The notes beneath the pieces are model-generated. The model was not told where the DNA came from. It worked only from the letters and a program-made list of their open reading frames with translations, and made no database searches. A stretch of 64,000 nucleotides of DNA from Chryseobacterium sp. GVT01B (GTDB lineage Bacteria > Bacteroidota > Bacteroidia > Flavobacteriales > Weeksellaceae): NCBI RefSeq assembly GCF_019970045.1, contig NZ_JAHXYI010000003.1, positions 620,001 to 684,000 on the forward strand, given 5' to 3'. Position 1 is the stretch's first letter. The number at the start of each line of letters is the position of its first letter. Of this stretch, positions 8,227 to 16,229 are shown one piece after another. A program made the position numbers and the translations under genes.

Positions 8227-9282
8227 ATGAAAATAGCAACAACAATGATGATTTCGTCCCTTCTTTTCATTGGGCAGGCATTTGCGCAGAATAAAAAATC
8301 AAATCCAAGAAATATGAATGTAACAGAACAAAACGAACATTATACTTTCCAACTCAGTGATAAAGTAACCCGAAAATCGGTCACCTTCAAAAACCGTTAC
8401 GGAATAACCCTTTCCGGAGATTTATACCTTCCAAAAAACACAGGAAACGAAAAACTGGCAGCGTTGGCAATCAGTGGACCGTTTGGTGCGGTGAAACAAC
8501 AGTCTTCCGGTTTATATGCCAATCAAATGGCGGAAAGAGGTTTTGCGGTTATTGCTTTTGATCCTTCTTACACGGGCGAAAGTGGAGGCGAACCGAGAGA
8601 TATTGCTTCACCCGACATCAATACCGAAGATTTCAGTGCGGCAGTTGATTTCTTAGGGCTTCAGAATAATATAGACCGAAACAAAATCGGAATCATCGGA
8701 ATCTGTGGTTTTGCAACTTTTGCGTTGAATGCAACCATTGCCGACAAACGAGTGAAAGCAGTGGCAACGACCAGTGCTTATGATATTTCAAGAGTGAGCG
8801 CAAAAGGCTATTACGATAAAATGACTCAGGAAGAACGGACAAAAGCTTTCGAAACAATGAGTCAGCAACGTTGGGTTGATGCTGAAAACGGAAAACCTGA
8901 ATACCCGAGAACTCATTTACCAGAAAAATTAAATGGTGATGAACCTCAGTTTATAAAGGATTATTTTGATTATTACAAAACGCCGAGAGGATATCACAAA
9001 CGTTCTTTAAACTCCAATAAAGGATGGACGAAAACGAATTCTATGTCTTTTGCCAACTCAGTAATGTTGAGTTATGTTAAAGAAATTTCGCCTAGGCCGA
9101 TGCTTTTGATTGCCGGGGAAAATGCACATTCCAGATATATGAGTGAGGATATTTACAAAATGGCTGCAGAACCGAAAGAGTTGATGATAATTCCGAATGC
9201 AGTTCACGTAGATTTATACGACAAAGTGGATGTAATTCCTTTTGAAAAACTGGATAATTTCTTTAGAACGAATCTGAAATAA
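8227..9282 (+). CDS. secreted alpha/beta hydrolase, dienelactone-hydrolase type
   Basis: A protein of 351 residues with a signal peptide (residues 1-20, ends GQAFAQ) and one alpha/beta hydrolase domain. The nucleophile elbow reads GICGF with Cys160 in the place usually held by serine, as in dienelactone hydrolases and YcjY-like proteins. Other family features are SGDLYLPK, FDPSYTGESGGEPR and a late acidic/His region (PNAVHVDLYDK) that supplies the catalytic His. The gene follows the AraC regulator, and a weak hairpin separates it from the next gene. The substrate is unknown; ester or lactone hydrolysis is the family-level expectation. Confidence 0.82.
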   Translation: MKIATTMMISSLLFIGQAFAQNKKSNPRNMNVTEQNEHYTFQLSDKVTRKSVTFKNRYGITLSGDLYLPKNTGNEKLAALAISGPFGAVKQQSSGLYANQMAERGFAVIAFDPSYTGESGGEPRDIASPDINTEDFSAAVDFLGLQNNIDRNKIGIIGICGFATFALNATIADKRVKAVATTSAYDISRVSAKGYYDKMTQEERTKAFETMSQQRWVDAENGKPEYPRTHLPEKLNGDEPQFIKDYFDYYKTPRGYHKRSLNSNKGWTKTNSMSFANSVMLSYVKEISPRPMLLIAGENAHSRYMSEDIYKMAAEPKELMIIPNAVHVDLYDKVDVIPFEKLDNFFRTNLK

Positions 9283-9300
9283 TTGAAAATTACAATTGTT

Positions 9301-9340
9301 AAGTCCGCTTGTTAAAATGGCGGATTTATCGTCTTTATTT
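9301..9340 (+). terminator. possible weak terminator or attenuator
   Basis: Stem AAGTCCGC (9301-9308) pairs with GCGGATTT (9320-9327) through one G-T wobble. The following tract is T-rich but interrupted (atcgtctttattttt). Confidence 0.45.
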
Positions 9341-9356
9341 TTCTAAATATTTAAAA

Positions 9357-9923
9357 ATGAGTTTTAACAAAAATATTTTCGCCAGACTTAAAAATGGTGA
9401 AACAATAATGCCAGATGATCCTGAAATTCACAAATTGCTGGAAGCTTCTTATGAGGTTAAGAAACAATTGATTCAATTGAACAATTCCACAGAACCAGAT
9501 GAGATTTTAAAAATATTAAGTGAGATTGTTGATAAAAAGCTTGAGAATGTTGCTGTATTTACACCTATTTACATCAACTACGGAAAGAACCTTACTATTG
9601 GTAAGAATGTCTTCATCAATTTCGATTGTACTTTTCTGACTTTAGGCGGAATTACCATTGAAGATGAGGTATTGATCGGTCCGAAAGTTAGTCTGATAAC
9701 TGAAAATCATCCGTTAGAACCTCAATATAGAAAAGGGCTGATAGGTAAATCTATTCTCATCAAACGAAATGCATGGATTGGGGCCAATGCAACCATTCTT
9801 CCGGGAGTTACAATTGGTGAAAACGCTGTTGTTGCAGCCGGAGCTGTAGTTTCAAAAGATGTTCCGGACAATGCTGTGGTGGGAGGGATTCCTGCAAAAA
9901 TCATCAAAACAATTGAATCATAA
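9357..9923 (+). CDS. sugar O-acetyltransferase (Maa/LacA-like)
   Basis: A left-handed parallel beta-helix acetyltransferase of 188 residues. The N-terminal helical cap (about 1-55) precedes hexapeptide repeats typical of the maltose/galactoside acetyltransferase subfamily: IYINYGKNLTIGKNVFINFD, then GPKVSLITENHP with the catalytic His, and GANATILPGVTIGENAVVAA with the closing GGIPAKIIK. I chose the ATG at 9357; the longer TTG start at 9309 falls inside the preceding hairpin region. Family members move acetyl from acetyl-CoA to sugar hydroxyls. The next ORF overlaps its 3' end. Confidence 0.85.
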   Translation: MSFNKNIFARLKNGETIMPDDPEIHKLLEASYEVKKQLIQLNNSTEPDEILKILSEIVDKKLENVAVFTPIYINYGKNLTIGKNVFINFDCTFLTLGGITIEDEVLIGPKVSLITENHPLEPQYRKGLIGKSILIKRNAWIGANATILPGVTIGENAVVAAGAVVSKDVPDNAVVGGIPAKIIKTIES

Positions 9924-10428
9924 ATATTTAATCATCATTCTTTTAGCGTTCAGTCAATCTGTAATCGCACAAAATAAAGTAAATTCAAACAAAATAAAAT
10001 CTAACAAAATGAATCCAAATATCCCTGAAATAAGTGATTTTCCGACAGGTGAAGAAAACACTGCTTTTGCGCAATATTTTATTGGTAAATCATATCTGGC
10101 GCCTCTTACAAGCAATAAAGATTTAAATGTTCCTGTTTCCAATGTTACATTTGAACCGTGTTGTCGTAACAATTGGCACAGCCATACAGGCGGACAGCTT
10201 TTGATTGTTGTAGGTGGCGAAGGGTTATATCAGGAAAGAGGAAAACCCGCCCGTCGTTTAAAATCTGGTGATATTGTGGAAATAGCTCCGAATGTTGAGC
10301 ATTGGCACGGTGCGGCTGCCGAAAGCTGGTTCTCGCATTTGGCAACGAATGGTAATCCGCAAACCAATCAGAATATTTGGTTAGAAGCTGTCTCAGATGA
10401 AGAATATGCTGAAGCCAACAAAAGCTAA
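9913..10428 (+). CDS. secreted cupin-domain protein
   Basis: A single-domain cupin of about 171 residues if translated from the TTG at 9913, which supplies a signal peptide (NHKYLIIILLAFSQSVIAQ). The TTG lies 11 bases inside the acetyltransferase stop, so translation may be coupled. An ATG at 10009 would give a 139-residue cytoplasmic form, and an ATG at 9859 gives an implausible N-terminus. Cupin motif 1 is WHSHTGGQLLIVVGGEG and motif 2 is GDIVEIAPNVEHWHGAA, so metal-binding His and Gln/Glu residues are intact. The family resembles small cupins found with carboxymuconolactone-decarboxylase-like proteins. The function is unknown. Confidence 0.78.
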   Translation: MNHKYLIIILLAFSQSVIAQNKVNSNKIKSNKMNPNIPEISDFPTGEENTAFAQYFIGKSYLAPLTSNKDLNVPVSNVTFEPCCRNNWHSHTGGQLLIVVGGEGLYQERGKPARRLKSGDIVEIAPNVEHWHGAAAESWFSHLATNGNPQTNQNIWLEAVSDEEYAEANKS

Positions 10429-10763
10429 TTTTCTACGATGAGCGAAAACAAGTGTCTCCAATGGATAATTGCAGTATATGGCCATCTTTTTTGCACACTT
10501 AATTTTGGAAATTTAATTAAAGACTTTGGAGGAATTAATATAAGAAAATAAAAATAGCGCCAACTGTATTGAGTTGGCCGTGACCAAGACGAGTGTATCT
10601 TCAAACACTTTTATTGATGATTTGGTTTTGTTTACCTTTTCTTAAATGAAGATTATGATTATTTCCAATCAATCAGTTATTATAACATATGATGAAACTC
10701 TAAGTTTATGGTCTCCATATTGAAAATATTTTTTATTTTTGGTGAAACTGTAGACCTCTATCT
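10429..10763. other. intergenic region before the pectin cluster
   Basis: This stretch of 335 bases has no gene. It holds the hairpin plus 44-bp repeat at 10559-10623. Just before the DUF4861 gene it holds a TATTTTTG -7-like element (about 10733-10740). Confidence 0.5.
10559..10623 (+). repeat. hairpin plus 44-bp repeat, left copy
   Basis: A perfect 7-bp stem GCCAACT / AGTTGGC (10559-10578) abuts a 44-base block at 10580-10623 (starts GTGACCAAGACGAG, ends GATGATTT). The block matches 53833-53876 at 40 of 44 positions in the same orientation. Read on the minus strand, CTCGTCTTGGTCAC looks like the acceptor and T-arm end of a tRNA gene, followed by a terminator-like hairpin. The rest of the tRNA is absent. 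It may be a scar of integration at a tRNA 3' end or a dispersed repeat. Confidence 0.6.
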
Positions 10764-11942
10764 ATGAATAAAATAAGTTTTAAATTAATTTGCGCAATCG
10801 ATTGCATTTTTTCGTGTTTTTTATATGCTCAAAGATCTGTAAGGGTTGTTAATTCTTTGGATTTTTCCAGAAATGAAGTAGTGGCAATTCCCAGAACTAT
10901 GCTGCGGTCATTTTTACATAAAAACAGCGAGGAAGAGCTTAGAATAAAAGATGCAAAAGGAACATGGCTGCCTATTCAATGGATAGATTATGATGCTGAT
11001 GGGAAAAATGAAGAATTGCTTTTTCTGGTAAATATTGACGGAGGAAAGACCAATGTATACACTATTGTTGCGGATGGGAGCGTTCAAATCCCGGAAAGCG
11101 GGATTTCTACCTATTCGAGATTAGTCCCGGAAAGAGTAGATGATTATGCCTGGGAAAATGATAAAATTGCTTTCAGGGTCTACGGTCCGAAAGGCCAGCA
11201 GGAAGCTTTAAAGGGTATTAAAAGCAGTACGCTTTCAAGTGGTATTGACATCTGGTTGAAAAGAACAGATCAGCCTGTTATCAATACATGGTACAAAGGT
11301 TACCTTACAGATCCTATGTATTATCATAAAGATACAAGAGGGGAAGGCTATGATCCTTACCATGTGGGAAACAGCAGAGGAACAGGCGGAATAGGAATCT
11401 GGAAAAATGAAAAACTTCAGGTTTCCCAAAACTTTGTTGCCTCCAGAACAATTGCTGAAGGTCCTTTAAGGACAGTTTTTGAACTGACTTATCAGCCATG
11501 GAGTGAATTTGGAGTAAAAGAAACAAAAAGAATTTCTCTGGATCTGGCTTCCAACTTTTCAAAGTTTGAATCTGTTTTTGAATCAGAAAAACCTGTTCCG
11601 AATTATACTATCGGAATTACACTGCATAAAAATGAAGGAAAAACCCAATTGAATGATCAAAACGGATATTATCTTCATTGGGAGAAAATAGATGATGCTT
11701 TTGTGGGAGAAGGAATTGTTGTGAATCCGCAAATCGTTGAAAAATCAATCGCTTTTACCTCAGATGTTCCCGATGAAAGTAATCTATATGTTATTACAAA
11801 GCCTTATAAAACCTTAACGTATTATGCAGGATTTGCCTGGCAGAAAAGCGGACAGGTGCAAACACAGAAAGACTGGGAGAATATGCTTCAGAAGCAGGCT
11901 CAGATCATTGCAAAACCATTGGTGGTGAAAGTAGGACAGTAA
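10764..11942 (+). CDS. DUF4861 family secreted protein (pectin cluster)
   Basis: A secreted protein of 392 residues with a signal peptide (about 1-22, ends CFLYAQ). The rest fits DUF4861: VVNSLDFSRNEVVAIPR near the start, RVDDYAWENDKIAFRVYGP, then GIDIWLKRTDQPVI and WYKGYLTDP. The family occurs in pectin and alginate utilisation loci of Bacteroidota, with no settled activity; carbohydrate binding or a lyase/hydrolase role has been suggested by context. Here it precedes a PL10 pectate lyase by 28 bases and is the first gene of that small operon. A LacI-type palindrome lies inside its signal-peptide coding region. Confidence 0.82.
   Translation: MNKISFKLICAIDCIFSCFLYAQRSVRVVNSLDFSRNEVVAIPRTMLRSFLHKNSEEELRIKDAKGTWLPIQWIDYDADGKNEELLFLVNIDGGKTNVYTIVADGSVQIPESGISTYSRLVPERVDDYAWENDKIAFRVYGPKGQQEALKGIKSSTLSSGIDIWLKRTDQPVINTWYKGYLTDPMYYHKDTRGEGYDPYHVGNSRGTGGIGIWKNEKLQVSQNFVASRTIAEGPLRTVFELTYQPWSEFGVKETKRISLDLASNFSKFESVFESEKPVPNYTIGITLHKNEGKTQLNDQNGYYLHWEKIDDAFVGEGIVVNPQIVEKSIAFTSDVPDESNLYVITKPYKTLTYYAGFAWQKSGQVQTQKDWENMLQKQAQIIAKPLVVKVGQ
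10794..10805. promoter_or_regulatory. candidate LacI operator inside the DUF4861 start
   Basis: GCAATCGATTGC is a perfect 12-base palindrome within TGCGCAATCGATTGCA. It matches the sites before susC and kduI. It lies 30 bases after the start codon, so it would act as a transcription roadblock or downstream operator. Confidence 0.6.
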
Positions 11943-11970
11943 TGAAGTGGTAATTTTTAAATAATAAATA

Positions 11971-12990
11971 ATGAATCTGAAAATATACACATTTACATTA
12001 GGATTACTGACGGTAAATTATTCTGCTCAGTTGAAAGATACACTGGCAGAGAAAATGCTTGTCTATCAGCTTCCCAATGGCGGTTGGGGGAAACAGCTGG
12101 AAGATAAGTCAGTGGTAAACTATAATCTGCCTGTTGATAAAAATCTTTTGAGAAAGATAAAGTCTACGGGGGATGATCATGCAACGATTGATAATAATGC
12201 AACTTCCAGAGAGATCAATGGATTGATTAAAGCGTATTCAACTACAAAAAATCCTGAGTATTTAAAAGCTGCAGAAAAAGGAATCAGTTATCTTCTTCTT
12301 ATGCAGTATGATAACGGAGGTTTTCCACAATATTATCCCAATACAGGGCTTTACAGAAAGCAGGTGACTTATAATGATAATGCGATGATTAATGCCTTGA
12401 CAGTTCTGTATAATGCAGCGGAAGGAAAAAATGGTTTTGATGTGGTTTCTTCTTCCCTAAAAGAAAAATCAAAAATTGCAGTTCAGAAGGGTATCGGATG
12501 TATTTTAAAAACTCAGGTTCTTCAGAAGGGAAACCCTTCTATCTGGGCCGATCAGTATCATGAAATTACTTTGCAGCCGGATAAGGCAAGAGCTTTTGAG
12601 CCTGTTTCATTAGCTACGGGAGAATCGGTAGGAATTATCAGGTTTATGATGCAGCAGCCAGTGACTCCTGAAATAGAAAAGTCGATAAAAGCAGCAGTAG
12701 AATGGTTTAAGCAGAATAAAATTGAAGGGTACAGTTATAATGTAGCAAAACAGAACGGGAAAGCGGTGAGAATACTGGCAGAAGATAAAAATTCTGTGAT
12801 CTGGGCGAGATTCTATGATATTCATACCAACAAACCTCTGTTTGGAGACCGGGATGGCAGTGTAAAGTATAATTATAATGAAGTTTCGGAAGAAAGGAGA
12901 AATGGATATAGCTGGTTTGGAGACTTTGCCGAAAAACTGCTTGCTAAGGAATATCCGAAATGGCTTGAAAAAAATAAAATAACAGAATAG
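11971..12990 (+). CDS. pelA: pectate lyase, PL10 family
   Basis: A secreted polygalacturonate lyase of 339 residues. A short signal peptide (about 1-19, ends VNYSAQ) leads into an all-helical (alpha/alpha toroid-like) PL10 catalytic domain. Family landmarks are QLPNGGWGKQ, ATIDNNATSREINGL, YDNGGFPQYYPN and TYNDNAMINAL. Near the C-terminus are WARFYDIHTNKPLFGDRDG, with the Arg/Asp residues around the calcium-assisted active site, and NGYSWFGDFAEKLL. It cleaves alpha-1,4-galacturonan by beta-elimination and makes unsaturated ends for GH105 and KdgF. The gene is cotranscribed with the DUF4861 gene. Confidence 0.9.
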   Translation: MNLKIYTFTLGLLTVNYSAQLKDTLAEKMLVYQLPNGGWGKQLEDKSVVNYNLPVDKNLLRKIKSTGDDHATIDNNATSREINGLIKAYSTTKNPEYLKAAEKGISYLLLMQYDNGGFPQYYPNTGLYRKQVTYNDNAMINALTVLYNAAEGKNGFDVVSSSLKEKSKIAVQKGIGCILKTQVLQKGNPSIWADQYHEITLQPDKARAFEPVSLATGESVGIIRFMMQQPVTPEIEKSIKAAVEWFKQNKIEGYSYNVAKQNGKAVRILAEDKNSVIWARFYDIHTNKPLFGDRDGSVKYNYNEVSEERRNGYSWFGDFAEKLLAKEYPKWLEKNKITE

Positions 12991-13007
12991 CAACAGATAT
13001 TAATAAG

Positions 13008-13030
13008 AGCGGGCTTTAGTCCGCTTTTTA
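13008..13030 (+). terminator. terminator after the PL10 gene
   Basis: Stem AGCGGGC / GTCCGCT (one G-T pair) with loop TTTA, followed by TTTTT. Confidence 0.8.
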
Positions 13031-13093
13031 TATCAAAACCTTAGGCCTTATCTAATCTTTATAGAATACTGAAAGGCCGGAATACAAAAGAGA

Positions 13094-13113
13094 GCACCTC
13101 ATTGCTGAGGCAC
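13094..13113 (-). terminator. possible terminator after the PL1 gene
   Basis: On the minus strand GTGCCTCA pairs with TGAGGTGC (two wobbles) around GCAA. TCTCTTTTG follows, a weak T tract. Confidence 0.45.
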
Positions 13114-13143
13114 CCTCCTTGTACTACTACTGTTATTTATGAT

Positions 13144-14250
13144 TTAAAATGCGTCACAAACATTTCCTCCTAAAGTAGCACCTGCATTAGCTGTGACATC
13201 TGCTTTTACATCTGAAACATTTAGTTTTCCGATATTGTATGGCGGTGTGAATGCTGTTCCGCTTCCGTTAATATTTCCTGTAACATTAATGAAACTACTT
13301 CCCGTTTGCGTTACTGCTGTAAAGCCGCTCATTAAATTAATAGGCTCTTTTACGTTTTCAAAGACATTTCTTTCTACGAGAATATTAGCCTGTACTCCTG
13401 CTGCAATACATTTATTACTTACAGAACTATTGAAATAACTGTTCAGGATATGGATTTTGCCAAATCTTACTCTAGGCATACGCTCTCTGCATCCCGGTGC
13501 CCACCAGCAACGGACAAAGGTTACATTCAGCTTCCCGGTGTCAGCGGTAGCACCGTCACTGGATCCGATAAGGTTAGAGAACCTGTGGTCATCCGTTCCG
13601 CCTGAACCGCCCGGTTTTGGGGCTTTCAGATAATGGAATTTAGTGTAGGAAACTGTGATATAGTCAGATTTGTTTTTAATGTCGAAATTTCCGTCTACAC
13701 CGTCTCTGAATTCGCAGTGGTCTATCCATACATTTCGGCAGTCATCAAGAATGGCATTATCCCAGCCGTCAGTATCGTAAGCTCCGGGACCTTCAAAAAT
13801 AAGGTTTCTGATAATGATGTTGTTACATCTTTTAATATTGATAATTCCTGAGCCGTCCTTCGTCTGGTTTGTAGATACCAGCTTAGCTCCGGTTGCTCCG
13901 TAAATTGTTTTTCCGGTCTGATCCTGGAGAGATAAACGTGTAGTGATGGTAATGGTTCCGGTTACTTTAATCACTTTTACAGCAGTATTTTCAATAGCAG
14001 CCTTTAACTGGGCATACGTGGAAACAGTAGTCTCTGTAGCCGTTCCTCCTCCGGTAGTACCTCCGTTTTCAGAAGCCCATCCGGGAGCCACACAATTGGC
14101 CAGAGGAACAATCTTTTGTGTAAGACTGTTTTTAATATTGATTTCGCTTTCTGCCAGGTCATTATTGATTTCTTCATTACCACACCCGGTAAGGGCAAAA
14201 GCTGAACTTAGAGCTGCTGTAAAGAAGACAGCTTTGAACTTTGTTTTCAT
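13144..14250 (-). CDS. pectate lyase, PL1 family, lipoprotein
   Basis: A protein of 368 residues with a lipoprotein signal peptide (ALTGC, Cys23) and a right-handed parallel beta-helix PL1 domain. Diagnostic segments are NVWIDHCEFRDGVDGNFDIK, which includes calcium-binding acidic residues, and RERMPRVRFGKIHILNSYF, which includes the catalytic arginine. A Thr/Gly-rich linker (about 64-78) separates the lipid anchor from the domain. It probably acts on the cell surface, making oligogalacturonides for the SusC/SusD importer. It is transcribed alone on the minus strand, and a diverged copy of the LacI palindrome lies about 112 bases before the start. Confidence 0.9.
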   Translation of the reverse strand: MKTKFKAVFFTAALSSAFALTGCGNEEINNDLAESEINIKNSLTQKIVPLANCVAPGWASENGGTTGGGTATETTVSTYAQLKAAIENTAVKVIKVTGTITITTRLSLQDQTGKTIYGATGAKLVSTNQTKDGSGIINIKRCNNIIIRNLIFEGPGAYDTDGWDNAILDDCRNVWIDHCEFRDGVDGNFDIKNKSDYITVSYTKFHYLKAPKPGGSGGTDDHRFSNLIGSSDGATADTGKLNVTFVRCWWAPGCRERMPRVRFGKIHILNSYFNSSVSNKCIAAGVQANILVERNVFENVKEPINLMSGFTAVTQTGSSFINVTGNINGSGTAFTPPYNIGKLNVSDVKADVTANAGATLGGNVCDAF

Positions 14251-14564
14251 AGTTTATATTTTGTGATTTGTTCTGAAGTAAAATTATGAAGTTAATATTT
14301 AATTATTTTATATTTTGATATATTAATATTTATATAATTATAATGTTAAATATTTTATTTGGTTAATCGGTTGCATTTTGTTATTTATTTAAATTAGTAA
14401 ATGAAATTGATTAAATGTTAAAAATAAAGCAGTAATAATTGGAATATAGAGCTCAAATCTAATGAAGAATAGATATGCTTTTTCTGTTGAATATTCGGAA
14501 AGGCGCAAAGGTTTAAAAGTATCTGCATATTAAATTTCATTATTATCTTCCTTTTTCCGGCCTC
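14251..14564. other. AT-rich intergenic region with candidate operator
   Basis: These 314 bases lie between the PL1 start and the kdgF 3' end. I see the diverged LacI site at 14362-14375 and a short piece GGCGCAAAGGTTTAAAA near 14502-14518, which resembles one end of the MITE-like element at 16062-16202. Nothing else is visible. Confidence 0.45.
14362..14375 (-). promoter_or_regulatory. diverged LacI operator before the PL1 gene
   Basis: On the minus strand TGCAACCGATTAAC keeps 10 of 14 positions of TGCAATCGATTGCA. It lies 112 bases before the PL1 start. Confidence 0.45.
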
Positions 14565-14903
14565 CTAAATAAGAAAATCCTCCCTTAGAGGGGTGAAAGC
14601 ATCAATCAGTTTTCCCTCCTCAAGGCATTTTACCCCATGGAAAACATTAGGCTGTGCAAAAAAGCCATCACCTTCCTGCAGAATTTTTGTTTCATTGTCC
14701 ACAGTAACTTCAAACTTCCCGGATGCAACATATGTAATCTGAGAATGAAAATGCTGGTGTAAAGCTCCGGTTGCTCCTTTCTCAAATTTTACAATCACCA
14801 TCATTACCTGAGCATTGTATCCCACAAACTGTCTTGAAACACCGTTTCCCAGATCTTCCCATTCAGAGTCTCCGCTAAAGAAAGGTTCTTTTTTTAAATT
14901 CAT
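14565..14903 (-). CDS. kdgF: KdgF-like cupin, unsaturated uronate linearisation
   Basis: A small single-domain cupin of 112 residues from the ATG at 14903. An upstream in-frame ATG at 14969 would add 22 residues that do not belong to the family. KdgF-type features are SEWEDLGNGVSRQFVGYN near the start, then GALHQHFHSQITYVASGKFE with the metal-binding His residues. Next come EGDGFFAQPNVFHGVKCLEEG and the C-terminal FTPLREDFL. In pectin and alginate degraders KdgF converts 4,5-unsaturated galacturonate to its linear keto form (DKI), feeding KduI. Its place in this cluster fits that role. It is cytoplasmic, with no signal peptide. It is separated from its neighbours by long gaps, so it probably has its own promoter. 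Confidence 0.82.
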   Translation of the reverse strand: MNLKKEPFFSGDSEWEDLGNGVSRQFVGYNAQVMMVIVKFEKGATGALHQHFHSQITYVASGKFEVTVDNETKILQEGDGFFAQPNVFHGVKCLEEGKLIDAFTPLREDFLI

Positions 14904-14966
14904 TTTTATCTTTTTTAAATTGAAATTTTGTAAGCATGTGCAGAGAATTGTTTGTGTTTCCTCTGC

Positions 14967-15021
14967 CATTCTGAAAGAATCTAAACTGTTATTTTATCAT
15001 CATGTATTACCCAATAAAAAA
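14967..15021 (+). repeat. 55-bp direct repeat, copy 1
   Basis: The block starts CATTCTGAAAGAATCTAAAC and ends ATAAAAAA. It matches 15150-15204 with about four mismatches. The first bases (CATTCTGAAAGAATC) contain the short inverted repeat ATTCT / AGAAT. Confidence 0.7.
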
Positions 15022-15149
15022 GTCTTTGCTGTATGGATTCCTTTGGAATGACAAACTGTATGGATAGTCTAAAACGAGTAGTTTATATCACTGTATTAAT
15101 TCCGGAACAAATTAATATCTATATACACTTACATACGTATGCATCTTAT

Positions 15150-15204
15150 CATTCTGAAAGAATCTAAACTCTTACTTTATCATCATGTATTACTCGATAA
15201 AAAA
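15150..15204 (+). repeat. 55-bp direct repeat, copy 2
   Basis: Second copy of the 14967-15021 block, 183 bases downstream in the same orientation, between kdgF and the CE12 gene. No ORF explains it. Confidence 0.7.
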
Positions 15205-15257
15205 TATTGCTGTCTGAATTAGTGTATAATAACAAACCGCGCAGATCGTAAAACTTT

Positions 15258-15992
15258 TTATTTAATATATTTCTCTAATCCTGTTTTCAGACTTTTCAAA
15301 GAAGCCGCTGCCAGTTTTGCAACGGATTCAGCTCCCGGCTTTGACAAATGAGTATCATCATCTTTTCCTTCCGGATAATAATTTTCATCCCCTTTTTTAT
15401 AATGCAGATGCAGTTTTTTTGAATTTTCCGGACCATAAGAAATTTCCAGTTGCTCTGACAATAATTGTAAATCCACAAAAGGAACTTTAAGATCATTAGC
15501 AACCATTCTCACTACCAAAGGATATTCTTTATGTGTATCCACTAAAACACCATTCTCATTAAAGTTTCTTCTGACAATAGACGTCATCAGAATGGGAATA
15601 GCACCTTTAGATCTCGCTTCGTTCACATATCTTTCAAGGTTGGCTCTGTATTGAGTATATGGATTGGTAAACCGTGCCGAGTCATTGATTTTCTGATCGT
15701 TGTGCCCAAACTGAATAATGACAAAATCTCCCTTCTTAAGCTGATTCATCACTTTATCCCATCTTCCTTCCGTTCTGAAGCTTTTTGAACTTCTCCCGTT
15801 AGTTGCGTGATTCTGAACGGATATTCCGGAAGTCAACAGAGAGGGAAGGATCTGTCCCCAGCCATGTTCCGGGTTTTTATCCGGATTTTCTTTATTGGCC
15901 ATTGTTGAATCGCCAATCAGAAATAGAGTTGGTTGTTGTGCCAATGTCATGATTGATAGGAAGAAAAGGAGTAGGGTAAGCTTTTTATTCAT
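15258..15992 (-). CDS. rhamnogalacturonan acetylesterase, CE12 (first copy)
   Basis: A secreted SGNH-fold esterase of 244 residues. The signal peptide ends at about residue 18 (IMTLAQ). Block I is FLIGDSTMA with the nucleophile Ser, block II ATNGRSSKSF with the oxyanion Gly, block III IQFGHNDQK with the Asn, and block V DDTHLSKPGA with the catalytic Asp and His. This set is typical of CE12 enzymes, which remove acetyl groups from rhamnogalacturonan or xylan. A second CE12 protein, anchored as a lipoprotein, is encoded at 19819-20664; two enzymes suggest acetylated pectin as the substrate. Confidence 0.88.
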   Translation of the reverse strand: MNKKLTLLLFFLSIMTLAQQPTLFLIGDSTMANKENPDKNPEHGWGQILPSLLTSGISVQNHATNGRSSKSFRTEGRWDKVMNQLKKGDFVIIQFGHNDQKINDSARFTNPYTQYRANLERYVNEARSKGAIPILMTSIVRRNFNENGVLVDTHKEYPLVVRMVANDLKVPFVDLQLLSEQLEISYGPENSKKLHLHYKKGDENYYPEGKDDDTHLSKPGAESVAKLAAASLKSLKTGLEKYIK

Positions 15993-16061
15993 AGTTGTTT
16001 TTTATAATTTTTTTGTCTTGTTATAATTGATTCCATATCATCAGACAAATAAGTTGGAAAA

Positions 16062-16202
16062 ACGCAAAGGAGCTAATGAAGTTAAAAGACAATGCTTCAG
16101 GGCGCAATGATTTTATCTTCGATAAATTTTAAACCATACAAATTGCTGGAAATTTTTGATTTTATTGCGCCTTAACAGGATAGTAATTTTAAATCTTTGC
16201 GT
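16062..16202. repeat. MITE-like intergenic element
   Basis: The block runs from ACGCAAAG to CTTTGCGT, which are perfect inverted ends. It has a second perfect inverted pair inside, GGCGCAAT (16101-16108) and ATTGCGCC (16164-16171). It fills most of the gap between the CE12 and CE8 genes, encodes nothing, and would fold into a long hairpin. A short related piece lies near 14502. It could be a non-autonomous element or a dispersed palindromic repeat. Confidence 0.5.
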
Positions 16203-16229
16203 CTGTGCATTTGTCCGGCAATTCAATAA

